A stretch of 64,000 bases of DNA, taken from positions 40,429,713-40,493,712 of the forward strand of contig CM055879.1 in NCBI GenBank assembly GCA_029582165.1, in the 5' to 3' direction. This DNA is from Portulaca oleracea (Eukaryota; Streptophyta; Magnoliopsida; Caryophyllales; Portulacaceae). The notes below the pieces were generated by a model. That model worked only from the letters and a program-made list of their open reading frames with translations. It was not told where the DNA came from and ran no database searches. Numbering within the stretch: the stretch's first letter is position 1; every line of letters begins with the position of its first letter. The translations under genes were made by a program, and so were the position numbers. Below are positions 26,300 to 37,735 of this stretch, one piece after another.

Positions 26300-27873
26300 T
26301 CTCTCAATCTCAGTCAGTCTCCCTGATCGAGAACAATCATCGACGTTCCATATGTTTTTAACATAAGTGACCGCTGACTTGGGCATGCATATTTTTGACT
26401 TTGGAATTTCTCCTCGCTCGTGGATTGATTGTCGTGTGTGATGTACTGAAGAAACTCTGTACAGTTATTAGTAGACTCGGTTCTATTTATTCTTCTGATT
26501 TTTCATCTTCCACGGTTCGGCTTTTACGGTTTTACGCAGCGGTTCCTTCAAAAGAAGAGTCCTTGCCAAATCCAACCTACAAGTTTTGTTGGATCACGTC
26601 TAGTTTAGTTTCAAGTCTATTGATGGTTTAATGAGATTATCTCGTGGGAGAAAAAAAAAGTAGGGAAGGAATATAAAAAAATTTAGTCAAACACAGGATT
26701 GTGGACATGGCATGCCAGCCAAGACATACGTAAGGCATAAACCATCGGCTCCTTTCTATGCGTCAGTAATTAAAAAAAAAGGATTTGGACGAGTCATTAG
26801 TGAGGATTTAACAATATGTTCTTCAAAACCTTAAAAATAAAATATTGCAAGTGGGAATGTCTAAGTAAGTGAAAGTGACCAAAACCATTGGCCGATTTGG
26901 CCATATTTATGTTATGGTGCGTTTAGAAGTTAAAATTTTTCCGATAAAGATTTTCCCTAGCCCCTCTTTGGGAAACTTTTCTCTTAGGTTGTGAGAAAAA
27001 TAATGAAATTCACATCAAAACTTTCCTATATATTATGGAAAATCAAACATAAAAAAATTTATCAACTTGGTGTGAAACTCCCCATAAGAAATTCAAAATT
27101 TGAGAGGGACATTATTTGATAGACTATTTTATATTGACATTAGAGATGATAAAAATATTTATGTTATTAATGATTAAATAGACAATAGTTTTGTAATTTT
27201 CATAACTAAAAAGGCACATTGTTGATATATGAGAGAGGGAGTGCTTCTGACGGCTCTTTTTCGTTGGTAAAGTTGGGTTGGGTATTCGCGAAGTGATTAG
27301 ATTGAGATGATTTAGGCACTCTTTAGGGAAAGTGGAGATGCTGCCATTAGGAGGGGTGAAGTACAATTTGGATGTTGGGGACATGGTAGACTTAAAAGGT
27401 CGATGAGAGAGGTAATCAGAATAGATTGTAGATCTAAAGCACTTACGCATAATGAGAAGAGATGACTCTAGACAAGTGTGTTTGATGGATTAGCATTAAA
27501 GTTATAGGACAATGATCGATTGCTGATAGGATACTGTGCTTTGAGCTGGTTTAGCCTTTTAATTGGTTTTTCAAAAGTTTTCTAATTGATTTTCTTTCGA
27601 TGTTTAAACTAGTTTTCCAAAGTGGTTTTCAAAAAGTTTTCTTGTGATTTACCGAAACTAGCATCCGAATTTCAGTTTATGGGAAAAAATTGTTTATATC
27701 TAAATTTCTCATACCGTGTTCAAACGTTTTTTTGCTCAGAGTTTGTTGTTGTTGATATTGTTAAAATTAGATTAGGTAAATACGGATGCGACTAAATTTA
27801 ATAAATTTAGGTAAATTTTGACAAATTCAAACAAGTTGATCGTAGAATCTTAGCAAAACTCAGACTTGGCTCA
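26300..27873. other. Intergenic: UBC34 3' UTR then non-coding sequence
   Basis: The first 300 bp are probably 3' UTR. At 26920-27080 wording such as GTGCGTTTAGAAG, TTTTTCCGATAAAGATTTTCCC and TTTGGGAAACTTTTC resembles a diverged GCGTTTGGT Tourist-like MITE. The 108-aa minus frame at 27124-27450 has no recognisable domain. Confidence 0.4.
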
Positions 27874-28120
27874 ACCCATTCTTTTATGCTGCTGACAGAT
27901 TGCGGGGTCACACCGCATCACAACTTTTCATATTTCACCACAAACCACCACAATCCACTACAATCTACTTTTTCAATTTTAAAACACAACTCATTTACAA
28001 TTATTTAAACCACAACTCACCCCAACTTTCCCCAACTCACCATAATTTTTCCCAACCCACCACAATCTACCACATTTCCTCCACACCGCACCGCAACCAG
28101 TCATATAAAAGTACGGGGCA
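27874..28120. mobile_element. Tourist-like MITE, GGCCC-TTCTTTTATGCGG family, copy 3
   Basis: Left end CCCATTCTTTTATGC, right end CATATAAAAGTACGGGGC, with a CCACAATCCACTACAATC-like interior. Diverged but clearly the same family as 33564 and 36066. Confidence 0.65.
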
Positions 28121-28597
28121 GTTAGACAACGTAACATGGTAATTAAATCAAGTGTGATGTACAGTTTCGACCGTTGTCTACCTCAACTAGGGCTGCTAAT
28201 TAAGATATGTATGAATAAATTGTCAATGAAGAAACAGGGGCATGAATAAATTGTGATTAAATTACGGGGGCTCTCATAATTGTGAGTAAAAACAAATTAA
28301 AGCCAAGTTGGTACCTTAAAAAACAACACTCCAAATCCGTGAAGGTCCACCTCTTATTTGGATCATTATTAATTTTTCTGGGTTTCTTCTGTATATTTCG
28401 ATCTGCATTAATTATATAACATCAACACACCGACAACAACAAGGTACGTACACCTCAAACATCAGCAAGAAGCTTCTCCAATCTCCACGCTTGCATTCTA
28501 TTGAAGAAGATAAATAGTTTAGCAGAAACAATAATTTATCAGAGAGAAGAAATACCAACCCAAAACACCCACAAAAAGTATTCACAAATCAATTACA

Positions 28598-29764
28598 ATG
28601 ATTAGATTTCTAGTTTTAATCCTCTTTTTCATCTTTCTACCTCAAGGTATGCCTCTTTCACTTTCTTCTTATATGTATTGATTGTAATAGATATGGTTTG
28701 TCAAGGATAGATATCATTTTTCAATTCATGTAGTTATGGATGTTTCCAAATTGTTATATTGTCATGCACACACATATATATATATATAGACTAGTATGTG
28801 TCAATGAGCTCACTTGGCATCATTGTCACCTTCTATCTTGGTTGGAGGTCATGATCGATTCACATAACTTACAAATTTCCTTATGTAGAGATGAGCAGGG
28901 TCATGAACTAAGTCTTTAGGCTTAAACTCAGGTTCCCCTCCCGTTGGGTCGCTGAGTCAAATTGGTATATCTCTGAAATAGGGGCCCAATATGCATAGGA
29001 ACATTTGGGTAGAAGGCCAGAATGATGGAGAAGGATTATATATTCTTAATTTTCTTACAACTTTTTAAGCATGAATGAAGTATGCATATATAAATTTGCT
29101 CTTTCCTTTATTATAATTAAGGGTACATAAATCCAAATTACCTTTTACCAATAATCTCTTAACTTATTCGGTACCAGTTGTAGTATAGTATATATACTAC
29201 ATGCCTTGACATCAATTCTTAGAGACAATATCTTCCACTCCCATGATTTCTAAAATCTTAATTACAAAATTTAGAGGCAGAACTGTTATATTCGTCCTCT
29301 CCATACCTCGTCTTGGATGGAATTTCGGAGCATTCGTTTTGGTTTTTTTTTTTTTTTTGAAACTTTGATGTATCTATATCTGATTATTCTATAGATTGTT
29401 AAACTTTGTGGGGTAAATTTGGAATAATGAATAATTTTCAGGAATGAGCCAATGCACGGTGAAAAACATGACAATAACGCAAAGGAAGTTGGGTAATGAG
29501 TATGTCCGAAACAAGCCAGTTTGGAAGGTAAAAATCAGCAACAATTGTTACTGCTCTCAACTGGATGTAAAAATTGGTTGCAAGGGGTTTGAAACAGTGA
29601 AACCAGTTCATCCTTCAAGAGTGAAGATAATATCATGGAGAAAAGGGCTTGCAGTGGTAAATGATGGACAACCAATTTACCCTTATTCATCATTCTCATT
29701 TACCTATGCTTGGAATTTACCCTTTCCTTGTAGGATTGTTTCCTCCCAAGTTGCTTGTTCTTAG
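28598..29764 (+). CDS. TPD1-like cysteine-rich secreted protein
   Basis: Exons 28598-28646 and 29442-29764; 372 bp, 123 aa. Exon 1 encodes a signal peptide (MIRFLVLILFFIFLPQ); exon 2 the mature protein beginning QCTVKNMTI. Six cysteines (CTVKN, NNCYC, IGCKG, FPCRI, VACS) and phrases VWKVKISNNCYCSQ and FSFTYAW match the TAPETUM DETERMINANT1-like family. TPD1 itself is a ligand of the EMS1/EXS receptor kinase in anther cell fate. This protein is shorter than TPD1 and belongs with the small TPD1-like members of unknown target, so a signalling role is inference. The intron splits the signal peptide from the mature domain. Confidence 0.8.
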
Positions 29765-30378
29765 ATGTTTACTTATCCATTTCAAATCAACCCTTTACAT
29801 TTCTTTTTCTTTTTCCTTTCTTTTTTTTAGAGCAAGTATGAGAACAATTTGTAAAAAGCAAGATTGAGGAGATTAGTGCGATAAAAGCAAGTACGTCTGC
29901 TATTAGAATAGAAATGTATCTTTTGCGACCATAAATAAATTATACTTTGTGTGAAAAATACTTTTATATGAATATACTTATGTATTATTTTGAAATATAT
30001 CATGTTAAAAATAACTGATTAATTAAAATAATGCAAATTCAGTGTTTACTGCTACTTAAACTTCAAATGGACCTAATGGGCCAAGTTGAGAACTCCATTA
30101 AAATGTGTTGGGCCTTTATGAAGGATTTAGGATGTTTGATTTCACATTTTAATCTAAAAATACAGTTACATGAAGAAACATTCAGCTGTCTAATGTCTTA
30201 TTCTTGAGCTTTCAGAAAAAATAATAATAAAATTGTGCCATAGATACCTTTTTTTTTGCAAAAAAAAAAAAGAAAAATATATATCTATGGGCTGAGTTAC
30301 TGAGCCTATTGGCTATTGCCGTCCAACTTTAGTCTTCAAAATTTTGTATAATTGTCGGAGCTTGTGCAATCAGCAAAT

Positions 30379-30460
30379 GTCGATATGTCCGAGTGGTTAA
30401 GGAGACAGACTTGAAATCTGTTGGGCTTCGCCCGCGCAGGTTCGAACCCTGCTGTCGACG
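30379..30460 (+). tRNA. tRNA-Ser (anticodon TGA)
   Basis: Acceptor stem GTCGATA pairs with TGTCGAC (one G-T pair), discriminator G. Box A TGGTTAAGGAG and box B GGTTCGAACCC are present. The anticodon stem ACAGA/TCTGT encloses CTTGAAA with anticodon TGA. A long variable arm (TGGGCTTCGCCCGC) marks the class II serine tRNA. No intron and no encoded CCA, as usual for a nuclear tRNA gene. Confidence 0.95.
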
Positions 30461-30465
30461 CTTCC

Positions 30466-30473
30466 TTTTTTTT
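30466..30473 (+). terminator. RNA polymerase III T-run terminator
   Basis: A run of eight or more T begins 6 bp after the tRNA-Ser 3' end. Confidence 0.7.
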
Positions 30474-31450
30474 CCAACCTCTTTTCGTTTTTCCTCCTCC
30501 AAAAAAAGAGCTGGTTTTAGCTTGCATTAACATTGCTGACTGTATGTTGAGAGTAGAAACTTGGTGTAACTACTTGGCATTTTACCTTTAAGTTCCAACC
30601 CCAGCAAGCCTTATATGAAACTATCTCGCCATAAATTTATAGTAACCACACAATTTTATGGTGATTTTTATAAATATATGGGTGACTATCTTACCTCACT
30701 TATTATTCATAACTAAACATTAAAAAGCTCACCCTATAAGAAAAAAACTGTCTCATAGAACAGTCTTATACTAAAATTTATGTTTTGGCCAAGCAATAAA
30801 TTGACAGAAATTCTCGAATTTTCCACCAAAGTATGAGGACCTGTAAAATCGAGTATCACTATTCATAAACTCAAAGATGGGTTAGCCATATGGGTCGAAG
30901 ATTGTCGATATGATACTCTTTTTAGTTTTTTACAAACCTATTCTCAACTTTTTTTAAGTAATATTAAACTCCTTCCTCTAAAGTTCACCCTTTAATATTA
31001 TATTATTACTTCAATTTAGAAATAATATATCAAAGATTTGAAGGTATGAAGTTATTGATCTTGCATCGTGGTTTAAAAAGTGAAGTTTTCTTTCGGTTGC
31101 GGTGGTCGCGAAAGTATTTGCTGTGTTAATTATTTTAGCTGTTTAGTTGTATCCTTTTCTTTTGGAGGTAATTGTTCTACTGTTTTGTTTGCTGTTTGTT
31201 GTTGTCTATGAACTTTTATACCTTTTGACTCTCAATAATCGAAAAAAAATAATAAAATTTGAAGGCCTGAATAATATTAGAAAAAAGATGGAAGTCCAAT
31301 GATACAGTATGAATCTTCGTAGGCACATGACATGCATGGTGCATGATCAACATTTCATTACAGGAGTAAGTGGAAGTCCACCGACTAGCACACACTCTAG
31401 CTTGGAACAACCTGTTCCTTGTTTGGCTCTTCATTATTTGACACCCCCGA
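30474..31450. repeat. Intergenic with a possible LINE tail
   Basis: At about 31080-31250 the sequence TTTGCTGTTTGTTGTTGTC..., closed by TCAATAATCGAAAAAAAATAAT, looks like a non-LTR 3' end on the plus strand. The rest has no gene. The GASA-1 promoter lies at the right end. Confidence 0.35.
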
Positions 31451-31454
31451 AACT

Positions 31455-31463
31455 CTATATATT
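31455..31463 (+). promoter_or_regulatory. TATA box of GASA gene 1
   Basis: CTATATATT lies about 130 bp upstream of the ATG at 31591, followed by a pyrimidine-rich leader. Confidence 0.5.
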
Positions 31464-31590
31464 CAACCTTCTTTGCTTTCTTTCTTCGTCCAATACTTCC
31501 TAAGAAACAAACAAACCACTGAGATTAATTCAGATCTACTCAATCTTAAACAAACCCACCATATTTTATTTTCTTTTTTTGGTTAGAAAA

Positions 31591-32132
31591 ATGAAGATCT
31601 CAATCCTAGGTCTTCTGCTCATCTCGGTTGTTCTCTGCTCTGTCTTGCTTGATGTTGCAAATGCTACTAGTAGTGCACCTGCACCTTCTCCAGGTAAATT
31701 AGTTAACCAATACTTAACTAATTCCTACAATTTTGTGTTAGTTTTGTCGTATTTTTGGTTTCTGGATTGATCTTAGAGAGCGTCCAGTAAAAGTCCGGTA
31801 AAAACTTAGGGAAATTTTTCCTGAGAAAAGAATTCCCATATGAGGTTTTTCATGAGAAAATTTCCCTTTCGGTTGATTTATTATATATAGTGGGTATTTT
31901 GTTAATTCTTGGATTTTGAAATGTGAGAAATAAACGTACAGATGGAGACATGTGTGGGAAGAAGTGTGAGATAAGATGCGGGCGCAACTGGAAGAATAAA
32001 ATGTGCATGAAATTATGCAACATTTGCTGTACAAAATGCAACTGCGTTCCATCTGGGCCCAAAGCTGACAAATCAGAGTGCCCTTGCTATAGGGACATGA
32101 AGAACCCTAAAGGACAGTCCAAGTGCCCTTAA
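31591..32132 (+). CDS. GASA/snakin peptide 1
   Basis: Exons 31591-31693 and 31942-32132; 97 aa. Signal peptide MKISILGLLLISVVLCSVLLDVANA, short SSAPAPSPG spacer, then the GASA domain with exactly 12 cysteines (MCGKKCEIRCG ... CNICCTKCNCVPSG ... ECPCYRDMKN ... SKCP). These are secreted, disulphide-rich, gibberellin-responsive or antimicrobial peptides. The intron falls just before the Cys domain, as is typical. A remnant of the GCGTTTGGT MITE family occupies part of the intron (about 31782-31870). A related gene lies 4.5 kb downstream in the same orientation. Confidence 0.93.
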
Positions 32133-32480
32133 ATTTATGTCATCATTGTCATCATTAATGACTGTGTACCAAAAGTGGATTATCAAAATATGTTAGTTAA
32201 TAATGTTATATGTTATGAGTATATTAGTTGAGTTAACCTTTGTTGTAGTATTGGAGGATTATTGTGTATTGTGATCGATGCAAGTGATGTGATGCTAGTT
32301 GTGTGTTTGATAATGGTGAGATCAATTTGGCATGTGGCTATGTATTTCTTTGAGGAATCTTGATTTCAATGACAACGACTTTCGATATGAATTTTTCTTT
32401 GAGAGTCTAAAAAGACCTAATTTTAAACAATCTAATTTCATCCACGAACATGCTTATGTCCATAAAAGAACAAACTATAC
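32133..32480. other. 3' UTR and flank of GASA gene 1
   Basis: No further gene or repeat was recognised here. Confidence 0.4.
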
Positions 32481-32880
32481 TAGACCAGGCAAATGAGTGG
32501 ATCGATTGGGTTTGAATCGGGTGAAGATCGGTTTAGGTTGACATCGGGTCAGCCAATTTCGGTTTGAGTCGGGTTTGGGTTCATGCTGACTTTGGGTAAG
32601 TCTTATTTGGGCTGATTTGAGTGAAGTTCTTTCATATTGAGTTTCTCGGTTCGATTTGGGGTCATTTAAGTGTGGATCTTAATAGGGATATTTTTCGAGT
32701 TGCGATTCAGATCAATTTTTGGTTTGGGTTAATTTGGGTTCGGGTCAAGATTAGATCATCCATCCGAGTGTCGGATCGGGTCTAGGTTCATTTTTCCGGT
32801 TTGGGTTTCGGGCCAAGATCGGCGGATTCATCCAGATGTCGATTAGGGTCTAGGTTCGAATTTTGGATCCCAAGCCAACT
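32481..32880. repeat. hAT-like GGGTCGGGT repeat, borders approximate
   Basis: Starts TAGACCAGGCAAATGAGTGG, like the TAGACC ends of the elements at 5553 and 36775, and is filled with GGGTTTGGGT and ATCGGGTCAG runs. A matching end (GGGTCTA) is seen near 32852. No target duplication could be confirmed. Confidence 0.45.
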
Positions 32881-33530
32881 TTTTTTTTTCCGATTATTGC
32901 AAGCCAAATGCTTAAAGATTTACAAAATACAAAACAACATTACAAAGCAGTAAACAACCCACTTCAAAAGACACATGCCTACAACGAAGACTGCTAAACA
33001 TAAATAATACAGCAAGGCTTTGCAAACCCATTACAACAACAACAAAAAAAAAAAAAAATTTCTCATGCGACTCAAAAGATTAACAACTTCACTTGGGTGA
33101 GTCATCGATGACTCTTACGCCTATATATCATTGCCAATAATCACAGTTGTGCGATCAATCTCAACATCAATATCATCAAGAATGTCATCTTCCAAAATGT
33201 TCGCGCGCTTATTCTTCCTAGCCTTCTGTACATCCTTTTGGCCAAAACAACTGTACAAGTTGCTTCTCTGACAAGCTATCACTTAGATTTCATCAACATG
33301 TTATGTTTTCTCTTCTTCTAGCTCTACCCTTCCTAGCCTCAAGGATGGAATCCTCTAGATCAACAAGTAAATCACACTCATCCACACTCATCAAAGGATC
33401 CAATCGGGTTACTATGAGTGCGCTCACTGTCGGAGTTGGTGCCCTAATCCATTTTCTCCACCTGATTGATTTTGGATCCATTAAAAATAGCATCCTTGTA
33501 AGTTAACCTGCTTACATGCTTACTGTTAGG
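32881..33530 (-). pseudogene. LINE 3' region with decayed coding sequence (copy 2)
   Basis: The minus strand ends in an A-rich tail at 32881 preceded by GGCTTGCAATAATCGG, homologous to 2605-2780. Upstream of it, minus-strand frames contain charged pieces (DLLVDLEDSILEARKGRARR; SCFGQKDVQKARKNKRANI; DILDDIDVEIDRTTV) broken by stops and frameshifts. Probable retroelement ORF remains; the exact domain is not recognised. Confidence 0.4.
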
Positions 33531-33563
33531 ATCCCAAGTTAGCTTTGCCTTGCCTAAATTAAA

Positions 33564-33765
33564 GCCCCATTCTTTTATGCGGTGCAGTACCACACCGCAC
33601 CGCACTCTTTAATTTTCCACAACATTTCACCAGACTACACCACAATCATTATCAATATATCTTTTCATTTAACCTACCCTACCCACCATAACTCACCACA
33701 CTTTTTCAAATTCCACCACACCGCAACCAACTGCCCCGCAATTATACCGCATAAAAGAACGGGCC
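33564..33765. mobile_element. Tourist-like MITE, GGCCC-TTCTTTTATGCGG family, copy 4
   Basis: Left end GCCCCATTCTTTTATGCGG, right end CCGCATAAAAGAACGGGCC, nearly perfect inverse. Flanked by TAA on both sides if one terminal base of the left end is mutated. The plus-strand frame across it (33582-34001) is a chance reading of repeats. Confidence 0.75.
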
Positions 33766-33810
33766 CTAAATACCCTTACCGTGAGACAAATTTCAAATAT
33801 AATTATATAA

Positions 33811-34069
33811 GGGAGTGTTTGGTAGGAACCCAGAGAAATTTTTCACGGGGAAAATTTCCCATGGAAAGTTTTCCGTGGGAAAGATTTCCTTCGGAAAAAT
33901 TTCCCTTAGCCTCCCCTAAGGGAAATTTTCCCTGGGAAAATTGGAGAAAATGGTGGGCCCGTTGTGAAAATTTTCCCGAAGTCAATCCGATCCAAACATG
34001 AGAAAAATAAGTCAACCCAGGGAAATTGACCATTTCTCCGGGATTATCGACCGATCAAACGCCCCCCCT
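33811..34069. mobile_element. Tourist-like MITE, GCGTTTGGT family, copy A
   Basis: Left end GGGAGTGTTTGGTAGGA, right end CCGATCAAACGCCCCCCC, inverted; interior rich in GGGAAATTTTCCC palindromes. Flanked by TAA on both sides (33808-33810 and 34068-34070), the PIF/Harbinger target. Confidence 0.75.
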
Positions 34070-34907
34070 AAATTAATTTTCATAAAAGTTAATGAGTACC
34101 TAACTACTGTATCAACCACACCAACCCAAATGCATGCATTCTAATTTATGGTCTGTAACCATATTAATAATATTTTGTCCTTGCATTGTAAGACACAATT
34201 TTAGTACTTGCAATAAATAATTACTAGTAGTTGCAGTGACTCTCATAAGACCATATGCATGAAACTTTGTCCTCCCTCCTTTTCATATTAGTGGCTATTT
34301 TTCATTTATCATAATTTCAAATATATCACTTTAATTATTATTGGTAATTTCTAACACAATCATTTAAAAATATTACATTATAAATATATTCATATAAAAG
34401 TAAATTCTACAACACATCTGATAATACTAATTTTATATTTTAAATTATTATATATATTGAATAACTAATTATTACCCCATAACGATAAGTATTAGGTGCA
34501 CAGGCAAATCCCAGTGTAACTCAAGGGTGGCCACGGCCATCGGTAAAAAGAAGTTCTGTATAATTTGGGATAAAACTTATGGATTTTATATTCATGTGAT
34601 AAATATAATAATGTGGTAGACACCCCTAATCAGAAGACCTAGATCAGAGGGACTTGCAAATTGAGGGGTTTATTTGTGTTCAACAACTCATCAGCTTATT
34701 GAACCCTGAATTGACACATTTTAACCTAATTTCTTCCTCGATTATGCTAGAGTTGTCTTGTGCTTCTAACTGCTCACAACCAAACATCAAAAGCAGCACT
34801 TGCTGGTGTATCTAACTTTATATAGCACATACTAGAGCTAAATTTAATACATATTCTACATTCCATTTCCTCTATTAAAACATGATATTGTCATAAAAAA
34901 AAATTAA
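34070..34907. other. Intergenic, no gene seen
   Basis: AT-rich. CCTCCTTTTCATATTAG at about 34275 may be one end of a diverged Stowaway-like element. Confidence 0.35.
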
Positions 34908-35160
34908 GGGTGCGTTTGGTAAGATTTCTGGAAAAAATTTTCCCGAGGAAAAGTTTCTCTGGAAAGTTTTTCATTGTAAATATTTCGCCGGGAAAAACTT
35001 CCCTTAACCTCCCTAAGGGAAGTTTTCCCTAGGAAAACCATGCAAATGGTGGGCTCCTTGTAAAAACTTTCCCGATGTCAATGCACAACCAAACATGGGG
35101 AAAATAACTCAACTCGGGAAAATTGACCATTTCCCCAAGATTTTTGACTAAACATGATAT
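34908..35160. mobile_element. Tourist-like MITE, GCGTTTGGT family, copy B
   Basis: Left end GGGTGCGTTTGGTAAG preceded by TAA; interior TTTTCCCGAGGAAAAG, CCCTAAGGGAAGTTTTCCC and GAAAATTGACCATTTCCCC matches copies A and C. The right end is degraded. Confidence 0.6.
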
Positions 35161-36065
35161 TTTTCAAGGGAAAATGAATATAATACTCAAAAAAATATAT
35201 TTATAAAAATAACCAATGAATGGAAGTTGGGGAGTAATTTTAGGTCAAGCAAGAGCTAGCAGGTGGAGTGGACTTTTAGGTTGACTGAAGAATCAACCAA
35301 TTGAATGACATATTTTAACAAGCTCTGACCAAATTAAAATAATACAGTATAGCACGTACGAGCGATCCAGCGTGCAAGTTGGGGACTGGGGAGTAAACAT
35401 TGGCGAGGCACATGCTAATACTCAACTCTCATTTGTTTTATACCTCTGATTTTTAATATTTTATTGCTCTTATATACTTAATTTTAGCTATTATAGAAAT
35501 TAATTATACCCCTATAGGAAATTCAACATGAAAATATTTTTTACAATCTCATAGCTATGTACATTTAAGAGTGGAGGAAGTACTATACTCCTAATGGAAA
35601 TTTCATATATAAGTTATAGTGTCCCACAATAATAGAAAAATATTTTAAGATAGCTGAGGTGTTATTAAATAGTCTTGACTCTATTTATCAAGGTAAACCT
35701 ACATATAATTTGTGTTGGGTCTACTTTTTTTTTACAATGATAAGTTAGTAAACTCATCGGTATCATACAAGGAGCTTTTCAAGAATACGAGCAATTTTCA
35801 TCAAGAAAATTGCAGCCATCAAATTTTAAATCATGACGTGAGATTTATAAATTTACCATTCTCATGTCACTTGAATTACTGGCTTTTAAATATGTTTTAC
35901 ATCTACTCAAATAGAATTGAGACCGTAATAAGTCATCCGTAATTCATCCCATTAAGATAAACTTTTAAAATGAAGTGAGTAAGCAACTTGTATATAACAT
36001 TCATCACTTATACAACCCGCAGGGACGTTGGGAAGCGGAGCAACTCCTCTCCTATAGTGTATTAA
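35161..36065. other. Intergenic, no gene seen
   Basis: AT-rich; short open frames only, none with recognisable features. Confidence 0.4.
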
Positions 36066-36306
36066 GGCCCGTTCTTTTATGCGGTAGGTTGAGGTGTGGT
36101 ACCATACCACATCGTACTTTTAATTTTCCACAACATAACCAGTACCAATATATCTTTTCATTTTTTTCTCTTATCATTTTTCTCCTCTACTTTTCACATT
36201 TTTTCTCGTAACCTATACCCCACCTACCGCAATTTTTACCACAACTCACCAGACTTTTTCAAATTCCACCGTACCGTACCATTGCCACGCGACAATCAAA
36301 CGGGCC
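36066..36306. mobile_element. Tourist-like MITE, GGCCC-TTCTTTTATGCGG family, copy 5
   Basis: Left end GGCCCGTTCTTTTATGCGG preceded by TAA; right end AAACGGGCC followed by TAA. It lies about 215 bp upstream of the GASA-2 TATA box, so it is part of that gene's upstream region. Confidence 0.75.
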
Positions 36307-36522
36307 TAAGAATACGTGAATTACAATAATTTAGAGTCTATTACAGAAGAGTCTAGAGTGTGGAATATTTTGAGCTCTAGGCATGCAGGCTCCAACCACC
36401 GACCCCCATCAACTTTAATATAATAAAGTCATCTTTCCTGGAAGGTGGTTTCTGAATGCATATACAATGCTGCACTACTGCACAGCTCTATATACACTAG
36501 ACTACACTCCACTATATAAATT

Positions 36523-36530
36523 CACTCCTG
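36523..36530 (+). promoter_or_regulatory. TATA box of GASA gene 2
   Basis: TATATAAA, 112 bp upstream of the ATG at 36635. Spacing is similar to that in GASA gene 1. Confidence 0.6.
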
Positions 36531-36634
36531 TTACACTCTTACTTTTACCATCTATATATACCCCCCACAACCCTTCACTTTCTCCAGAACTTACCTACTG
36601 CAAACACAGCCAAAAAAACAAAGAAGAAGAAAAA

Positions 36635-37735
36635 ATGAAGACTTCATTTGCTACTTTGCTTGTGATTTCACTTGTGCTTAGTTCCATTCTGGTGGATGTT
36701 GCAGATGCTCAGTATCCACATTCACCAAAGCTGCCCTCTCCTCCTCTGAGACCACCCTCTCCTTCAGGTACGTATAGACCTATCAATTCGGCCGGGTTGG
36801 GTTCGGTTCGGTATGTCCCGTTTTCCGTATTTGTTATATTTTAGGTTTGAAAATCTGGGTCGGTCATGGGTCGGGTCAGATTTTGCTAGGCCTAAGTACG
36901 CGCCACCATTCTTAAATGTTAGTTAGGTGTTCCATACTTATCAGTTAAACTTTAAAAACTTTGACGATAAACAAACCCATACAATATTATTCTAATACAA
37001 AAGTGCTATTACTATAACGAAGAACACAAGGATTAGAGCGTAATGCTGTAGTTTTTTTAATAAAATATGATATAAGAAATTATCAGTCGAAACCAAACAA
37101 GGATATTAGAGAATGAGTAATATTTACTCCATATATGTTCCATATTAATTGTCACTTTGATTTATGGCGTTGGTCAAAATTTAAAAATTTTGACCATTAA
37201 TTTCTTAATATATATAATGTTTTACTATCTGAAAATACTAACATGTGATTTGTAATGAAAAGTATTGAGTTAATGTTGTAGTTTTTCGATAAAATATACT
37301 ATAAGAAATTCTTAGTAAAACAAAAAAAAAAAAGCATCTGAGATAATGTAACATTCAATTTTTTTAAGATGGGTAAATAGTCTAGCCAATGGGCGAGGTC
37401 TAACCCAATAAACCTGTATCATTTAATATGGAACAGATGGAGTATATCCAATGGAGGGGTATAATATTTGTGTGATTTTTTAGGATTAGCACCTTAACTA
37501 TTATTATGGGCTATTGATTGTTGTTGTTGTTGTGTTATGATTATTAGGGTTTTGCAGCAAAAAATGTGGATATAGGTGCTCAAAGGCAGGGAAACAGTCA
37601 AGGTGCATGAGGTACTGCTTGATGTGCTGTGAGAGGTGCAAGTGTGTCCCTTCTGGAACTTATGGTAACAAAGATGAGTGCCCTTGCTACAGGGACTGGA
37701 AGAGCCCTAACACTGGCAGATCCAAATGCCCTTAG
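36635..37735 (+). CDS. GASA/snakin peptide 2
   Basis: Exons 36635-36767 and 37548-37735; 106 aa. Signal peptide [25 protein letters not shown], then a proline-rich spacer ([14 protein letters not shown]), then the 12-cysteine GASA domain ([11 protein letters not shown] ... [14 protein letters not shown] ... [10 protein letters not shown] ... SKCP). Phase 1 intron at the same place as in GASA gene 1, supporting tandem duplication. The intron is 780 bp and holds a hAT-like element starting 7 bp after the donor and a Stowaway-like element. The first acceptor (ATTAG/GGTTTTGC) was chosen because it keeps frame; the nearby GCAG does not. Confidence 0.93.
36775..36894. mobile_element. Short hAT-like element beside the GASA-2 splice donor
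   Basis: Begins TAGACCTATCAATTCGG and ends GCTAGGCCTA. Flanks GGTACGTA (36767-36774) and AGTACGCG (36895-36902) share a GTACG core, a plausible decayed 8-bp duplication. The left flank is the exon 1/intron boundary itself. Confidence 0.65.
37137..37442. mobile_element. Stowaway-like MITE in the GASA-2 intron
   Basis: Left end CTCCATATATGTTCCATATT, right end AATATGGAACAGATGGAG, flanked by TA on both sides, as for Tc1/mariner MITEs. Confidence 0.7.

Noticed and set aside
27900..28142. 80-codon plus-strand open frame
   Set aside because: Lies wholly in MITE copy 3; composition reflects CCACAACCC repeats.
33582..34001. 139-codon plus-strand open frame
   Set aside because: It crosses two unrelated MITEs and consists of repeat-derived His/Thr/Pro and Lys/Phe runs; no gene signals.
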